Below, one piece after another: positions 8,427 to 17,799 of a DNA stretch of 64,000 nucleotides; within the stretch, counting starts at the first letter, position 1, and each line of letters starts with the position of its first letter. Under the pieces are notes generated by a model. That model did no database searches and was not told the origin of the DNA. It saw only the letters and a program-made list of their open reading frames with translations. A program made the position numbers and the translations under genes. The stretch lies in contig JAJNNC010000015.1 in the NCBI GenBank assembly GCA_021730635.1, positions 62,001 to 126,000 of the forward strand. Reading direction: 5' to 3'. This DNA comes from Catalimonadaceae bacterium JC749 (GTDB lineage Bacteria; Bacteroidota; Bacteroidia; Cytophagales; Cyclobacteriaceae).

Positions 8427-9645
8427 AGTATTGCTTAGGGTAGACATGAAAGTAAAATCCAACTTTATGGCAATTCTTACTGGAACCGGACGGGGAATAA
8501 TGGTCATGCTCTCTTTTTGCCTGCTGACTGTAGGAGGCTGCCAGCCATCCATTGGAGAGGAAGCCGAGCTTGCTTCCCCGGATACACCTCCAGCAGTAGT
8601 CAGACCGGAGTCCCTGCCCTATATTTATAGCTCAGGCACAGAGGGATATCATTGTTTCCGGATTCCTGCCCTGGTGAAAACAAAAGATGGCACTATCCTG
8701 GCCTTTGCAGAAGCCAGAAAAAATAATTGTTCGGATGAAGAGAATATTGATCTGGTGGTGAAGCGATCCAAGGATGACGGAAAAACCTGGAGCCCGATGG
8801 AGATTGTCTGGAGTGATGGAGAAAACACCTGCGGCAATCCCAGCCCAGTCGTTGACCTTGCCACTGGTACAATCCATTTGCTGATGACCTGGAATTTAGG
8901 AGAAGATGACATTGGGGAAATCAATAAGGGTATCAGCAAAGATACTCGAAGGGTTTTCTATACCGCTTCCACCGACGATGGGGAAACCTGGGCTGAACCG
9001 AAAGAAATTACTGAGTCTGTGAAAAAACCGGAATGGGGCTGGTATGCCACCGGCCCGGTACATGGGATTCAGTTACAGCATGGCCCCTACAAGGGGCGCT
9101 TGGTCATTCCCTGTGATTACATAGAAATCGGTCCTGACCGTGAAGGCTATTCTCATGTCATCTGGTCTGATGATGAAGGGGCTACCTGGCATCTGGGTGG
9201 CATCACCCCCCAACCTGGGGTGAATGAAAGTACGGTGGCAGAACTACCGGACGGGCAGTTGATGCTCAACATGCGTAGCCATGAGGGAGTGCGAATGGTT
9301 GCCATCAGTGAAGATGGGGGAGCTACCTGGACCCATATGAGAGGTGATCAAAGTCTGGTAGAACCAACCTGTCAGGGAAGTTTGCTATCCCATGCATCTG
9401 CCACCGGGACTGTGTTGTTTTTTTCCAATCCGGCCAGTCAGACCAGAGATCATATGACGATCAAAAAAAGTACAGACCATGGACAGACCTGGCCACAGGC
9501 ATATGAAGTGTATGCGGGACCGTCGGCTTATTCAGACTTGGTCATGCTTTCTGAGGAAACCCTGGGAATTTTATATGAAGCAGGCGTTGAGAAACCCTAT
9601 GAAGGAATCGCCTTCGAAGCCATTGCACTGGATAGCATACTGTAG
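8419..9645 (+). CDS. Exo-alpha-sialidase (GH33), lipoprotein
   Basis: Hydrolyses terminal sialic acids from glycans, probably at the periplasm or cell surface. The protein has 408 residues, with lipobox-like LTVGGC (Cys41). The sialidase FRIP motif holds the triad Arg81. Five Asp-boxes are visible (SKDDGKTW, STDDGETW, SDDEGATW, SEDGGATW, STDHGQTW), marking a six-bladed propeller. The region AYSDLVMLSEETLGILYEAG carries the expected C-terminal Tyr/Glu elements. An alternative start at 8446 gives a shorter signal sequence; the 8419 start overlaps SusD by 8 bases. A sulfatase follows after 40 bases. Preference for sulfated or other modified sialic acids cannot be read from sequence. Confidence 0.9.
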   Translation: MNRVLLRVDMKVKSNFMAILTGTGRGIMVMLSFCLLTVGGCQPSIGEEAELASPDTPPAVVRPESLPYIYSSGTEGYHCFRIPALVKTKDGTILAFAEARKNNCSDEENIDLVVKRSKDDGKTWSPMEIVWSDGENTCGNPSPVVDLATGTIHLLMTWNLGEDDIGEINKGISKDTRRVFYTASTDDGETWAEPKEITESVKKPEWGWYATGPVHGIQLQHGPYKGRLVIPCDYIEIGPDREGYSHVIWSDDEGATWHLGGITPQPGVNESTVAELPDGQLMLNMRSHEGVRMVAISEDGGATWTHMRGDQSLVEPTCQGSLLSHASATGTVLFFSNPASQTRDHMTIKKSTDHGQTWPQAYEVYAGPSAYSDLVMLSEETLGILYEAGVEKPYEGIAFEAIALDSIL

Positions 9646-9685
9646 GCAGAAGGTGAATGAGCGGAACAGTGGGTAAAGAAAAAAA

Positions 9686-11215
9686 ATGATAAAAAACGTA
9701 GCAGCCTTGATCAAGTTTATTGCACACATTCTAAGTCTGTTGATCTATCTTTTCATTCCTCTCAAAGGAGTGGGACAACCGGGATTGAAAAAAGAGGCTG
9801 AGAAGATGAATGTGGTCTTCATCGTAGTGGATGATCTGCGTCCTACCCTGGGTTGTTATGATGATCCTGGGGCTGTCACACCCCATATGGATCAGTTGGC
9901 ACAGCAAGGGGTGGTGTTTATGAAAGCTTATTGCCAGCAGGCGGTATGCAATCCATCCAGGACATCTATGCTTACTGGATTAAGACCCGACCAGATAAGT
10001 GTGACCGATTTAAAAACCCATTTCAGGGACAAAAGACCGGAAGTGATCACCCTACCGCAAATTTTTAAAGACAACGGCTATACGACCGTAGGATTGGGAA
10101 AGATATTTCATGGGGCTGCAAACACATTGGATGAGTCTTCCTGGTCGGTACCTACTGAATACGCGCTTTCTTTAAAAAAAGAGGAATATACGCTACCTGA
10201 AAACCAACAGGGAGGGAAAGCATTCAGTACCGAATCAGCAGCAGTGGAAGACACTGCCTATGAAGATGGAAAAATAGCGTATCAGGGGATTCAATGGCTC
10301 AAGGAGTTCAAAAAATCCAAGGCCCCTTTCTTCCTGGCACTGGGTTTTAAGAAACCGCATTTGCCTTTTGCTGCTCCCCAAAAATACTGGGATCTTTATC
10401 AAAAAGCGGCCTTTTCAGCTTTACCTGATAAAGAAAAACCTAAGGGGGCTCCTCCATTGGCTTTTCATCAATGGCAAGAGTTACGGGGTTACACAGACAT
10501 ACCAGAGGAGGGAAAACTTTCACCTGCCAAAGAGCAGGCATTAAGGCATGGGTATTATGCTTGCGTGAGTTATGTAGATGCCCAGATAGGCAAAATACTG
10601 AAGGCTTTGGATGAGGGGGACCTCAGGAAAAATACCATCATTGTATTATGGGGTGATCATGGCTTTCATCTGGGCGAACAGCAACTATGGGCTAAATCGA
10701 CAAACTTTGAGTTGGACGTCCGGATTCCCCTGATCATAGCGGTGCCGGACCTGACAACGGCAGGCAGGAAAACCGAAGCCATCGTGGAGGCCGTTGATCT
10801 GTACCCCACACTCATCAGCCTGTGTGGGATACAGCCAACACAGGCCCTGGCAGGGAGGAATCTTACCCCGCTTTTGCAACAGCCTGACAAATCATGGAAG
10901 CAGGTTGCCTTTAGTCAATTTCCCCGTCCATACAATGCTTTGTTTAAAGGAAAAGCTACGCATATGGGCTACTCTGTTCGTAGTAATCACTGGCGGTATA
11001 CGGCCTGGTTCAATATGAATACTGGTACTATGGATTATAAGGAGTTATACGCCCTGGAAGACCATCCTGCTGAAAAAGAAAATCTTTCCGGACAACCGGC
11101 ATGGTCAGCCCTGGAGTCGGGACTGCTGCACTTAGTGAGAGCTTACCAACAGGGACAATATAATGACATCAGAACGCAGCTAGATAGGAATGAATGGATA
11201 TTTGATAACCCATAG
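9686..11215 (+). CDS. Type I sulfatase, iduronate-2-sulfatase-like
   Basis: A formylglycine-dependent sulfatase of 509 residues with a hydrophobic signal sequence (about 1-31). Metal ligands appear in VVDDLRP (Asp49, Asp50). The FGly site CNPSR (Cys88) matches C-x-P-S-R, so a formylglycine-generating or anaerobic maturase must act on it. The late motif WGDHGFHLGEQQLWAKSTNF is close to iduronate-2-sulfatases. Its place between a sialidase and a lyase in the operon suggests it removes sulfate from the same glycan or from sialic acid itself. The substrate is inferred from context only. Confidence 0.9.
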   Translation: MIKNVAALIKFIAHILSLLIYLFIPLKGVGQPGLKKEAEKMNVVFIVVDDLRPTLGCYDDPGAVTPHMDQLAQQGVVFMKAYCQQAVCNPSRTSMLTGLRPDQISVTDLKTHFRDKRPEVITLPQIFKDNGYTTVGLGKIFHGAANTLDESSWSVPTEYALSLKKEEYTLPENQQGGKAFSTESAAVEDTAYEDGKIAYQGIQWLKEFKKSKAPFFLALGFKKPHLPFAAPQKYWDLYQKAAFSALPDKEKPKGAPPLAFHQWQELRGYTDIPEEGKLSPAKEQALRHGYYACVSYVDAQIGKILKALDEGDLRKNTIIVLWGDHGFHLGEQQLWAKSTNFELDVRIPLIIAVPDLTTAGRKTEAIVEAVDLYPTLISLCGIQPTQALAGRNLTPLLQQPDKSWKQVAFSQFPRPYNALFKGKATHMGYSVRSNHWRYTAWFNMNTGTMDYKELYALEDHPAEKENLSGQPAWSALESGLLHLVRAYQQGQYNDIRTQLDRNEWIFDNP

Positions 11216-11230
11216 TATGAACCCAAGCCT

Positions 11231-12166
11231 ATGAAACCACTGAGCAGTCAAGAGATAAAAGGAAATTGGGCTACCCTGTTGTTGCCCATTGAAAAAGATA
11301 ACAGCATCCATTTTGGAAAGCTGGCCGAAGAAATAGATATGTTCATCGCTATGAAAGTCAGTGGCATCTATTCTAATGGAACCGCAGGGGAATTTTATAA
11401 CCAGACGGAAGAGGAATTCGACAAGATAACTGCCTTATTGGCCGAAAAATGTCAGGCAGCGGGTATGCCTTTTCAAATCGGGTGCAGCCATATGAGTCCG
11501 GTCCTGGCGCTGGAAAGGATAAGGCGGACAGTGGCGCTACAACCCGGTGCCATGCAGGTGATTCTTCCCGATTGGTGGGCACCCAGTCTGCCAGAGGTCA
11601 TTGACTTTCTCCTAAAGATGGCGGAGGCTGCTGATCCGGTCGGATTAGTATTGTATAATCCTCCTCATGCTAAAAAAGTACTGACACCAGAGGATTATTA
11701 TCAGATCAAAAAAGCAGGGGCGCCTTTGGTAGGTTGTAAGGTGGCGGGAGGTGACCCTGACTGGTTCAAAAGGATGAAAGAGCTTGTACCTGACCTCTCC
11801 CTTTTTGTTCCGGGGCATCAACTGGCCACCGGCTTGCAAAGGGGCGCGCATGGGGCGTATTCTAATGTAGCATGTCTGCATCCGCAAAAGGCCCAAGAGT
11901 GGTATGAAATGATGCTCACGGATTTGCCACAAGCGCTGGCGCTGGAAATAAAGATTCAGAAGCTGATGAACGAACAGATTGTTCCCTACATCCGGCAGCA
12001 GGGTTATAGTCCGCAGGCAGCAGACAAATTGCTGGCAGCCATAGGCGGTTGGGCATCCATTGGTACCCGCCTGCGGTGGCCCTATCGGGGCATTCCTGAA
12101 GAAGAGGTGCAAAAGGTCAGGCTTGCTTGTCAACGAATTTTACCGGAATTTTTCGAAGAATCATGA
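11231..12166 (+). CDS. DapA/NanA-superfamily aldolase, second copy
   Basis: A 311-residue class I aldolase of the dihydrodipicolinate synthase/sialate lyase superfamily. Schiff-base Lys170 (GCKVAGGD), Tyr142 (YNPP) and the loop SNGTAGEFY at 48-56 are present. The loop reads GTAGE instead of GSTGE, and sequence similarity to the nanA at 2682 is low, so this is not a recent duplicate. It has no visible signal peptide and is presumably cytoplasmic. It lies between two sulfatase genes with small gaps. It may cleave a different 2-keto-3-deoxy acid, such as a modified sialate or KDN, or act in another direction. Substrate unknown. Confidence 0.82.
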   Translation: MKPLSSQEIKGNWATLLLPIEKDNSIHFGKLAEEIDMFIAMKVSGIYSNGTAGEFYNQTEEEFDKITALLAEKCQAAGMPFQIGCSHMSPVLALERIRRTVALQPGAMQVILPDWWAPSLPEVIDFLLKMAEAADPVGLVLYNPPHAKKVLTPEDYYQIKKAGAPLVGCKVAGGDPDWFKRMKELVPDLSLFVPGHQLATGLQRGAHGAYSNVACLHPQKAQEWYEMMLTDLPQALALEIKIQKLMNEQIVPYIRQQGYSPQAADKLLAAIGGWASIGTRLRWPYRGIPEEEVQKVRLACQRILPEFFEES

Positions 12167-12228
12167 ACAGCTGCCCTGGAAAAAAAGAACCGAGTTAACA
12201 CCTTGTTTACGGAGGGTACTTTACATAA

Positions 12229-13692
12229 ATGCGAAGAATGATGTTTCAAAAGAGAAAATATGCCATGGAGTTAGCCTTTCTTAGCCATACGAAAGGGCTG
12301 ACACTACTTCTATGCTTCCTTTTCTTTGTTAGCACTCCCGGGGTAACCCAGTCGGTATCGCCAAAACCCAATGTGATCTTCATAGCCATCGATGACATGA
12401 ACGATTGGATCAGTCTCTTTGACGAGCAAAATCCTATCAAAACCCCGCATCTGGAAAAACTGGCCGAAAGGGGTGCTTTCTTTACCCGAGCCTACAGTTC
12501 CTCGCCTGCCTGTAACCCGTCAAGAGCTTCGATCATGACCAGTACCCGACCGCATAAAACCGGCATCTATGGTAATGCCTCCGACTGGCGTAGTGCCCTG
12601 CCCAACACCAAAACAATACAACAATATTTTATGGAACATGGGTATTATGTTGGAGGAAGCGGCAAAATTTTTCATCATCATGCCAACTGGGCTTTTCATA
12701 ATGATGCCTCATTTCATGAATTTTTGCTCATGAAAATCAATGAGCCTTATCCACCCCAAAAATTAAATGGATTGGCGGAGTATGGTTCCCGAAATACGGA
12801 TTGGGGACCCTGGCCAGAAAGGATAGAAGAAACCGCTGATTACAGGACAGCTTCCTATGCGGTTCAGTTTTTACAAAGAGAGCATACCAAACCCTTTTTT
12901 TTGAATGTAGGCATATATAAACCGCACTCCCCGTTTTTTGCACCGGAAGCTTTTTATGATCAATATCCTCTGGAAACATTGTCAATGCCTGCACTAAAAA
13001 AAGAGGATATGAATGATTTACCCTCAGGGTCGAAAACGCTGTTAAAAGATAATCAATGGTTTTGGAAAGGAATGCAAAAAGCTGTGGAGGAAAATCCGGA
13101 AGCATATCGTGATTTTGTGCAAGCCTATCAGGCCTGTGCTTCCTTTGCCGATGCGATGATAGGTCGCGTGATGGTCGCCCTGGATCAGAGTCCTTATCAT
13201 GCTAATACCATAGTGGTACTTTGGTCGGATCATGGCTTTCATCTGGGAGAAAAAGAGCACCTGGAAAAATTTGCTTTGTGGGAAAAAACAACCCATGTTC
13301 CGTTGATGATCATAGCGCCGGGAAAGATCGCACCAGGAACAGTCATCGACAAACCGGTGGACCTGACCACAGTGTATCCTACTTTGGCCGAGTTGTGCGG
13401 ATTACCTGCCCCGGAGGTAGATGGCTTGAGCCTGCTGCCACTACTAGAGAACAAAAACGCTGATTTTCCTCCGGCACTGATGACCTATCAGAAAGGAAAC
13501 CACGCTATCCGTACAGAGCGGTGGCGCTACATTCAATATGCCGATGGTTCTCAGGAACTCTATGACCACAACCAGGACCCTCATGAGTGGAACAACCTGG
13601 CGAATGAGCCTCAGTATCAGGACATTATTCTGACTCTTCAACAGCATGTGCCGGATAGTAATGCTGATCAGGTACCTGACTTAGACCCTTGA
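12229..13692 (+). CDS. Type I sulfatase, second of the operon
   Basis: A formylglycine-dependent sulfatase of 487 residues. The FGly motif is CNPSR (Cys95 counted from 12229). Metal ligands occur in AIDDMNDW, and the late motif is WSDHGFHLGEKEHLEKFALW. An N-terminal hydrophobic stretch around residues 24-36 followed by TPGVTQ is a signal peptide. The start is ambiguous: Met codons at 12229, 12238, 12241 and 12265 are in frame, and the one at 12265 gives the most ordinary signal peptide. It differs clearly from the sulfatase at 9686, so the two probably cut different sulfate positions. A sialidase follows after 46 bases. Confidence 0.9.
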   Translation: MRRMMFQKRKYAMELAFLSHTKGLTLLLCFLFFVSTPGVTQSVSPKPNVIFIAIDDMNDWISLFDEQNPIKTPHLEKLAERGAFFTRAYSSSPACNPSRASIMTSTRPHKTGIYGNASDWRSALPNTKTIQQYFMEHGYYVGGSGKIFHHHANWAFHNDASFHEFLLMKINEPYPPQKLNGLAEYGSRNTDWGPWPERIEETADYRTASYAVQFLQREHTKPFFLNVGIYKPHSPFFAPEAFYDQYPLETLSMPALKKEDMNDLPSGSKTLLKDNQWFWKGMQKAVEENPEAYRDFVQAYQACASFADAMIGRVMVALDQSPYHANTIVVLWSDHGFHLGEKEHLEKFALWEKTTHVPLMIIAPGKIAPGTVIDKPVDLTTVYPTLAELCGLPAPEVDGLSLLPLLENKNADFPPALMTYQKGNHAIRTERWRYIQYADGSQELYDHNQDPHEWNNLANEPQYQDIILTLQQHVPDSNADQVPDLDP

Positions 13693-13738
13693 TAATCAAA
13701 AGAATTTTTCTTCTACTCAATAAATTGATATACAAAAC

Positions 13739-14905
13739 ATGACCAGCTACGCCAGTAAAATCTATTCCATCAGCCTGCTACTTTTCACACTATTGACGCC
13801 TTTGTACGCCCAGAAAAATAACAATTTTCCAGGAACTCCCTTATTTGTTTCGGGAGAAAAGGGGTATGAAAGCTATCGCATTCCATCTATTCTTACCACG
13901 CCTCAGGGAACGCTGCTGGCCTTTTGTGAAGGAAGAAAAAAACCAGGCGACGCCGGTGATATTGATCTATTACTGAGAAGGTCGACAGACCAGGGGAAAA
14001 CCTGGAGCGACCAACAGATAGTCTGGAACGATGGACCCAACACCTGCGGCAATCCATGTCCGGTCGTGGATGAAGAAACCGGCACCATCTGGTTGCTGAT
14101 GACGCATAACCTGGGAGAAGATGATGAATCGGAGATCATCACTAAAAAGGCAGCATCGACCCGAACCGTTTGGGTCAGTCACAGCGAAGATGATGGTAAA
14201 ACCTGGACGGAACCTGTGGAGATTACTTCTGGGGTCAAAGACCCCTCCTGGGGATGGTATGCCACCGGTCCCGGGGTAGGTATACAGCTTAAACACGGCC
14301 CTCACAAGGGAAGATTGGTCATTCCCAGCGATCATAGTTATGATGATCCGGAAGGAGAAGTACGGGGCGGTCCTTATGAGTATGGTTCCCATGCCATTTA
14401 CAGCGATGACCATGGCAAAACCTGGCAGTTGGGGGGTGTCATCCGTCCTAAAGTGAATGAATGCCAGGTAGTGGAAGTAGCCGATGGTAATGGTACATTA
14501 CTGATGGATATGCGTTCTTATTTTGACCGCAACCGACGGACCCATGCTCTCAGCTATGATGGGGGCATTACCTGGACCCAACCGGAAGATGTGGAAGCCT
14601 TGGTAGATCCTGTTTGTCAGGCCAGTATCCTGCGATACCAATGGCCGACAGGAGAACAGAAAAGCAAAATGTTATTTTTAAATCCTGCCAGTGCAGCCAA
14701 TGGAAAAAGGCATCATTTAACGCTGCGCATGAGTTATGATGAAGGCAACACATGGCCGGAAATCAAAACTATATTTCCAGGGCCTTCTGCCTATTCCAGC
14801 CTGACAGTAATAAATAATGGAAGGATAGCCTTACTCTACGAAGCAGGAGAAGAAAGTCCTTATGAGACCATCATTTTTCAGATCGTTGATGAAAGTATAT
14901 TTTAA
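13739..14905 (+). CDS. Exo-alpha-sialidase (GH33), periplasmic
   Basis: The second sialidase of the operon, 388 residues, with a cleavable signal peptide (about 1-25, ending LYAQ). The RIP motif SYRIPS supplies Arg47. Asp-boxes are STDQGKTW, SEDDGKTW, SDDHGKTW, SYDGGITW and SYDEGNTW. The closing segment AYSSLTVINNGRIALLYEAG matches that of the sialidase at 8419. No lipobox is present, so it is likely soluble in the periplasm while the other is membrane-anchored. Two sialidases with different anchoring may act at successive stages or on different linkages (inference). The mutarotase-symporter gene begins 3 bases after its stop. Confidence 0.9.
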   Translation: MTSYASKIYSISLLLFTLLTPLYAQKNNNFPGTPLFVSGEKGYESYRIPSILTTPQGTLLAFCEGRKKPGDAGDIDLLLRRSTDQGKTWSDQQIVWNDGPNTCGNPCPVVDEETGTIWLLMTHNLGEDDESEIITKKAASTRTVWVSHSEDDGKTWTEPVEITSGVKDPSWGWYATGPGVGIQLKHGPHKGRLVIPSDHSYDDPEGEVRGGPYEYGSHAIYSDDHGKTWQLGGVIRPKVNECQVVEVADGNGTLLMDMRSYFDRNRRTHALSYDGGITWTQPEDVEALVDPVCQASILRYQWPTGEQKSKMLFLNPASAANGKRHHLTLRMSYDEGNTWPEIKTIFPGPSAYSSLTVINNGRIALLYEAGEESPYETIIFQIVDESIF

Positions 14906-14908
14906 AGG

Positions 14909-17617
14909 ATGAAAAAAGAAGCGTTAGCGATGAAATATCATTTTGGATGGCTTTTCATTTTTTGTCTGGTAAGCCATATGGTTTGGAGTCAGGAAGGTTC
15001 GCTGGAATGGGACAGGGTGCCTGATCTGCCACCACCTCCCGGAGAGACGGAGCAGGCCGGACTGGCAGGCGTGTTTGCCGGTGTGCACCACAATGTGATG
15101 ATCGTGGCCGGAGGAGCCAACTTTCCAGACAAGATGCCCTGGGAAGGAGGTGAAAAAAAATGGTGGAACACCCTCTATATTTTGGAAAAGACAGCAGAGG
15201 GAGACTTTGCCTGGAAGAACAATATCCAGGATTTGCTGCCTGTTCCCCTTGCGTATGGAGTATCCATCAGCGTAGAAGAAGGTGTTCTCTGCATCGGAGG
15301 AAACAACGCAGAGGGAAATTCAGAGAAGGTGTTTTTACTTTCCTGGCATCCTGCTTCGCAAACCATCACTTATCAGGAATACCCTTCTCTCCCGCAGGGG
15401 TTTCAGGCTGACGCCGGTGTCAAAATAGGGCAACAGGTTTGGGTACATGGCATCATGGATGGTAAAAATCATCTCTTGTCTTTCAACTTACCGGATCGTA
15501 CCTGGCAATCCTGGCCGGGATGTCCCGGACCACCCAGGATTTTTTCTGTAGCGGCAGCCCAGAGCAATGGTGAAACAGACTGCCTTTATCTTTTCAGCGG
15601 CCGTTCTCACTCACCAGACCGAGTGACCATCCTGAAAGATGCCTATGTTTTCCATCCAATCAGTAAACAATGGCGGCAGGTAGGAAACATCAGTCTTGCA
15701 GACCAAAGAACCTTGTCGGTAATGGCAGGGTCGGCCGTGGCCGCCGGCGCTAACCATATCTTACTGATAGGAGGCGACGAAGGAAACAATTTTTTAACCC
15801 GCTTATCACTGGAAAAAAAATGGCAGGCGATACAGGATTCAACCCAAAAAGCATTGCTTCACCAACAGCTAACAGAAGAGTTTACAAAACACCCAGGTTT
15901 TCGTTCGGAAATACTGGCCTACCATACCCTTACCCATACCTATGTCAGCAAAGGAAACTTTCCCGGTCAGTTGCCTGTGACAACGAAAGCGCTGAAATGG
16001 GGTAATGAAATATTCCTGGTCAGCGGGGAAATCCGTCCAGGAGTGAGAACGCCTCAGGTCTGGAAAGCCTCTCTACCCCAAAAAGTGACGCATTTCGGAG
16101 GGTTGAATTACTTTGTGTTGTTTTTGTATTTTGGAGTATTGATTGTCATAGGACTCTATTTTTCTAAAAGGCAACAGTCTACCGAAGATTATTTCAAAGG
16201 GGGCAACAGAATCCCCTGGTGGGCTGCCGGACTCAGCTTGTTCGGCACCAGCCTCAGCGCCATCACCTTTATGGCGATTCCGGCAAAAACTTTTGCAACC
16301 GACTGGGCTTATTTTTTTCTGCAAATGACACCCCTGCTCACCGCACCTCTCATCGTGGGACTTTACATTCCTTTTTTTCGGAGACTGAACGTGACCACGG
16401 CCTATGAATATCTGGAAAAACGTTTTAACTACCTCACCCGGATATTGGGAAGCCTTTCCTTTATTCTTTTTCAAATTGGCCGGGTAGGTATCGTTTTATA
16501 CCTGCCTTCGCTGGCACTCCATATTGTGACGGATGTTAATATTTCATTCTGCATCCTGGCCATGGGTGTGATCAGTATTGTGTATACCATGATAGGAGGT
16601 ATAGAGGCGGTAATTTGGACCGATGTGTTGCAGGTGGTCATCTTGCTGGGTGGGGCCTTACTGTGCCTGGTCATGATGATCTCTCAAACCCAAGGAGGCT
16701 TTACCGGTTTCTCACAGATCGCTGCTGACAACGATAAATGGCAACTCCTGAATTTTGCCTTTGATTTGAAAGCCCCTACCTTCTGGGTAGTCGTACTGGG
16801 CGGTTTTTTCGCCAACCTGATTGCCAGTGGGAGTGATCAGACGATGGTACAACGCTACCTGACGACCAAAGATGAAAAAGGGGCCGCGAAAAGTGCATGG
16901 ACCTTTGCCTGGATGGCCATTCCGGCTACCTTACTGTTTTTTGGATTGGGCACTGCCTTATTTGTATTTTATCAGCAATATCCGGGGAAACTAAATGCAG
17001 GCATTGAGATCAACGATGCCATTCTACCCTGGTATATTGTCAATGAGCTGCCGGCAGGCGTTTCCGGATTAATCATTGCCGGCCTTTTTTCAGCGGCCAT
17101 GTCTAGTTTAAGCAGCAGCATGAACTCGGCGGCCACGGCTTTCACGGCCGATTTTTACCTCAGATTCCGACAGGTCAGCGACCGGCAGCAACTAAAGATT
17201 GCGCAATGGGCTACGCTGCTCTTTGGACTGGTGGGTACCGGTTTCGCCCTCATGATGGCCACCTGGAGCATACAATCTCTGTGGGATCAGTTTCAGTTAT
17301 TTATTGGCTTGTTTGCCGGGGGCTTAGGGGGCTTATTCTTATTGGGTATCACCACCCGCAAAGCCAATGGGGTGGGTGCTGTGGTGGGTCTGTTGATCAG
17401 CGGCCTGCTCCAATATTATCTTTCCAGGCATACCTCTATGCATGTCTTGCTCTTTACAGTGACAGGATTTGTATCCTGCTTTCTGGTGAGCTTTCTGGTC
17501 AGTCTGCTTTTTCCTATGTTTCAAAAAGACATCAAAGGATTGACCATTTTTACTATCTATAATACCCGGCAAGAACAGGAATTTTCCTCCAGAAACCGGT
17601 CTCAGGTAAAGCGATAA
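14909..17617 (+). CDS. Sialate mutarotase (NanM-like kelch) fused to SSS-family sodium symporter
   Basis: A 902-residue two-part protein. After a signal sequence (about 1-28) comes a kelch propeller of roughly 350 residues resembling N-acetylneuraminate epimerase, with blade elements such as GGANFPDKMPWEGG, LYLFSGRS, HILLIGGDEG and FLVSGEIRPG. From about 395 it becomes a sodium:solute symporter with many membrane helices and family motifs (FKGGNRIPWWAAGLSLFGTS, WTDVLQVVILLGGALLCLVM, GLFSAAMSSLSSSMNSAATA). The first part would interconvert sialate anomers in the periplasm and the second would import the sugar. The join is continuous in one frame. It is the last gene of the sialic-acid operon. 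Domain identities are firm; sialate as cargo is inferred from context. Confidence 0.88.
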   Translation: MKKEALAMKYHFGWLFIFCLVSHMVWSQEGSLEWDRVPDLPPPPGETEQAGLAGVFAGVHHNVMIVAGGANFPDKMPWEGGEKKWWNTLYILEKTAEGDFAWKNNIQDLLPVPLAYGVSISVEEGVLCIGGNNAEGNSEKVFLLSWHPASQTITYQEYPSLPQGFQADAGVKIGQQVWVHGIMDGKNHLLSFNLPDRTWQSWPGCPGPPRIFSVAAAQSNGETDCLYLFSGRSHSPDRVTILKDAYVFHPISKQWRQVGNISLADQRTLSVMAGSAVAAGANHILLIGGDEGNNFLTRLSLEKKWQAIQDSTQKALLHQQLTEEFTKHPGFRSEILAYHTLTHTYVSKGNFPGQLPVTTKALKWGNEIFLVSGEIRPGVRTPQVWKASLPQKVTHFGGLNYFVLFLYFGVLIVIGLYFSKRQQSTEDYFKGGNRIPWWAAGLSLFGTSLSAITFMAIPAKTFATDWAYFFLQMTPLLTAPLIVGLYIPFFRRLNVTTAYEYLEKRFNYLTRILGSLSFILFQIGRVGIVLYLPSLALHIVTDVNISFCILAMGVISIVYTMIGGIEAVIWTDVLQVVILLGGALLCLVMMISQTQGGFTGFSQIAADNDKWQLLNFAFDLKAPTFWVVVLGGFFANLIASGSDQTMVQRYLTTKDEKGAAKSAWTFAWMAIPATLLFFGLGTALFVFYQQYPGKLNAGIEINDAILPWYIVNELPAGVSGLIIAGLFSAAMSSLSSSMNSAATAFTADFYLRFRQVSDRQQLKIAQWATLLFGLVGTGFALMMATWSIQSLWDQFQLFIGLFAGGLGGLFLLGITTRKANGVGAVVGLLISGLLQYYLSRHTSMHVLLFTVTGFVSCFLVSFLVSLLFPMFQKDIKGLTIFTIYNTRQEQEFSSRNRSQVKR

Positions 17618-17756
17618 CATTCAAAACAGTCTGACATAAACATCAGGGCTTATGTAGGCTTTATAGCACTGCGGAAAAAATATTAATTTTTTCGGTATCA
17701 TTCTACCTTTTCCTTCCTTATACAAATAGAAAGCATCTTACAGAAGCATGATCTAC

Positions 17757-17788
17757 TGACAGGGCGCCTCCTTGGGAAAGCCCTGTCA
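17757..17788. terminator. Hairpin after sialic-acid operon
   Basis: TGACAGGGC at 17757-17765 pairs perfectly with GCCCTGTCA at 17780-17788 across a 14-base loop. It lies 140 bases after the symporter stop. No strong T-run follows, so it could be a factor-assisted terminator or an RNA-stability element. Confidence 0.4.
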
Positions 17789-17799
17789 TAAAACTGAAT

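Noticed and set aside
11645-12133. 162-codon minus-strand open frame
   Set aside because: It lies entirely antisense to the second aldolase, which has catalytic motifs. The antisense product has no signal or domain.
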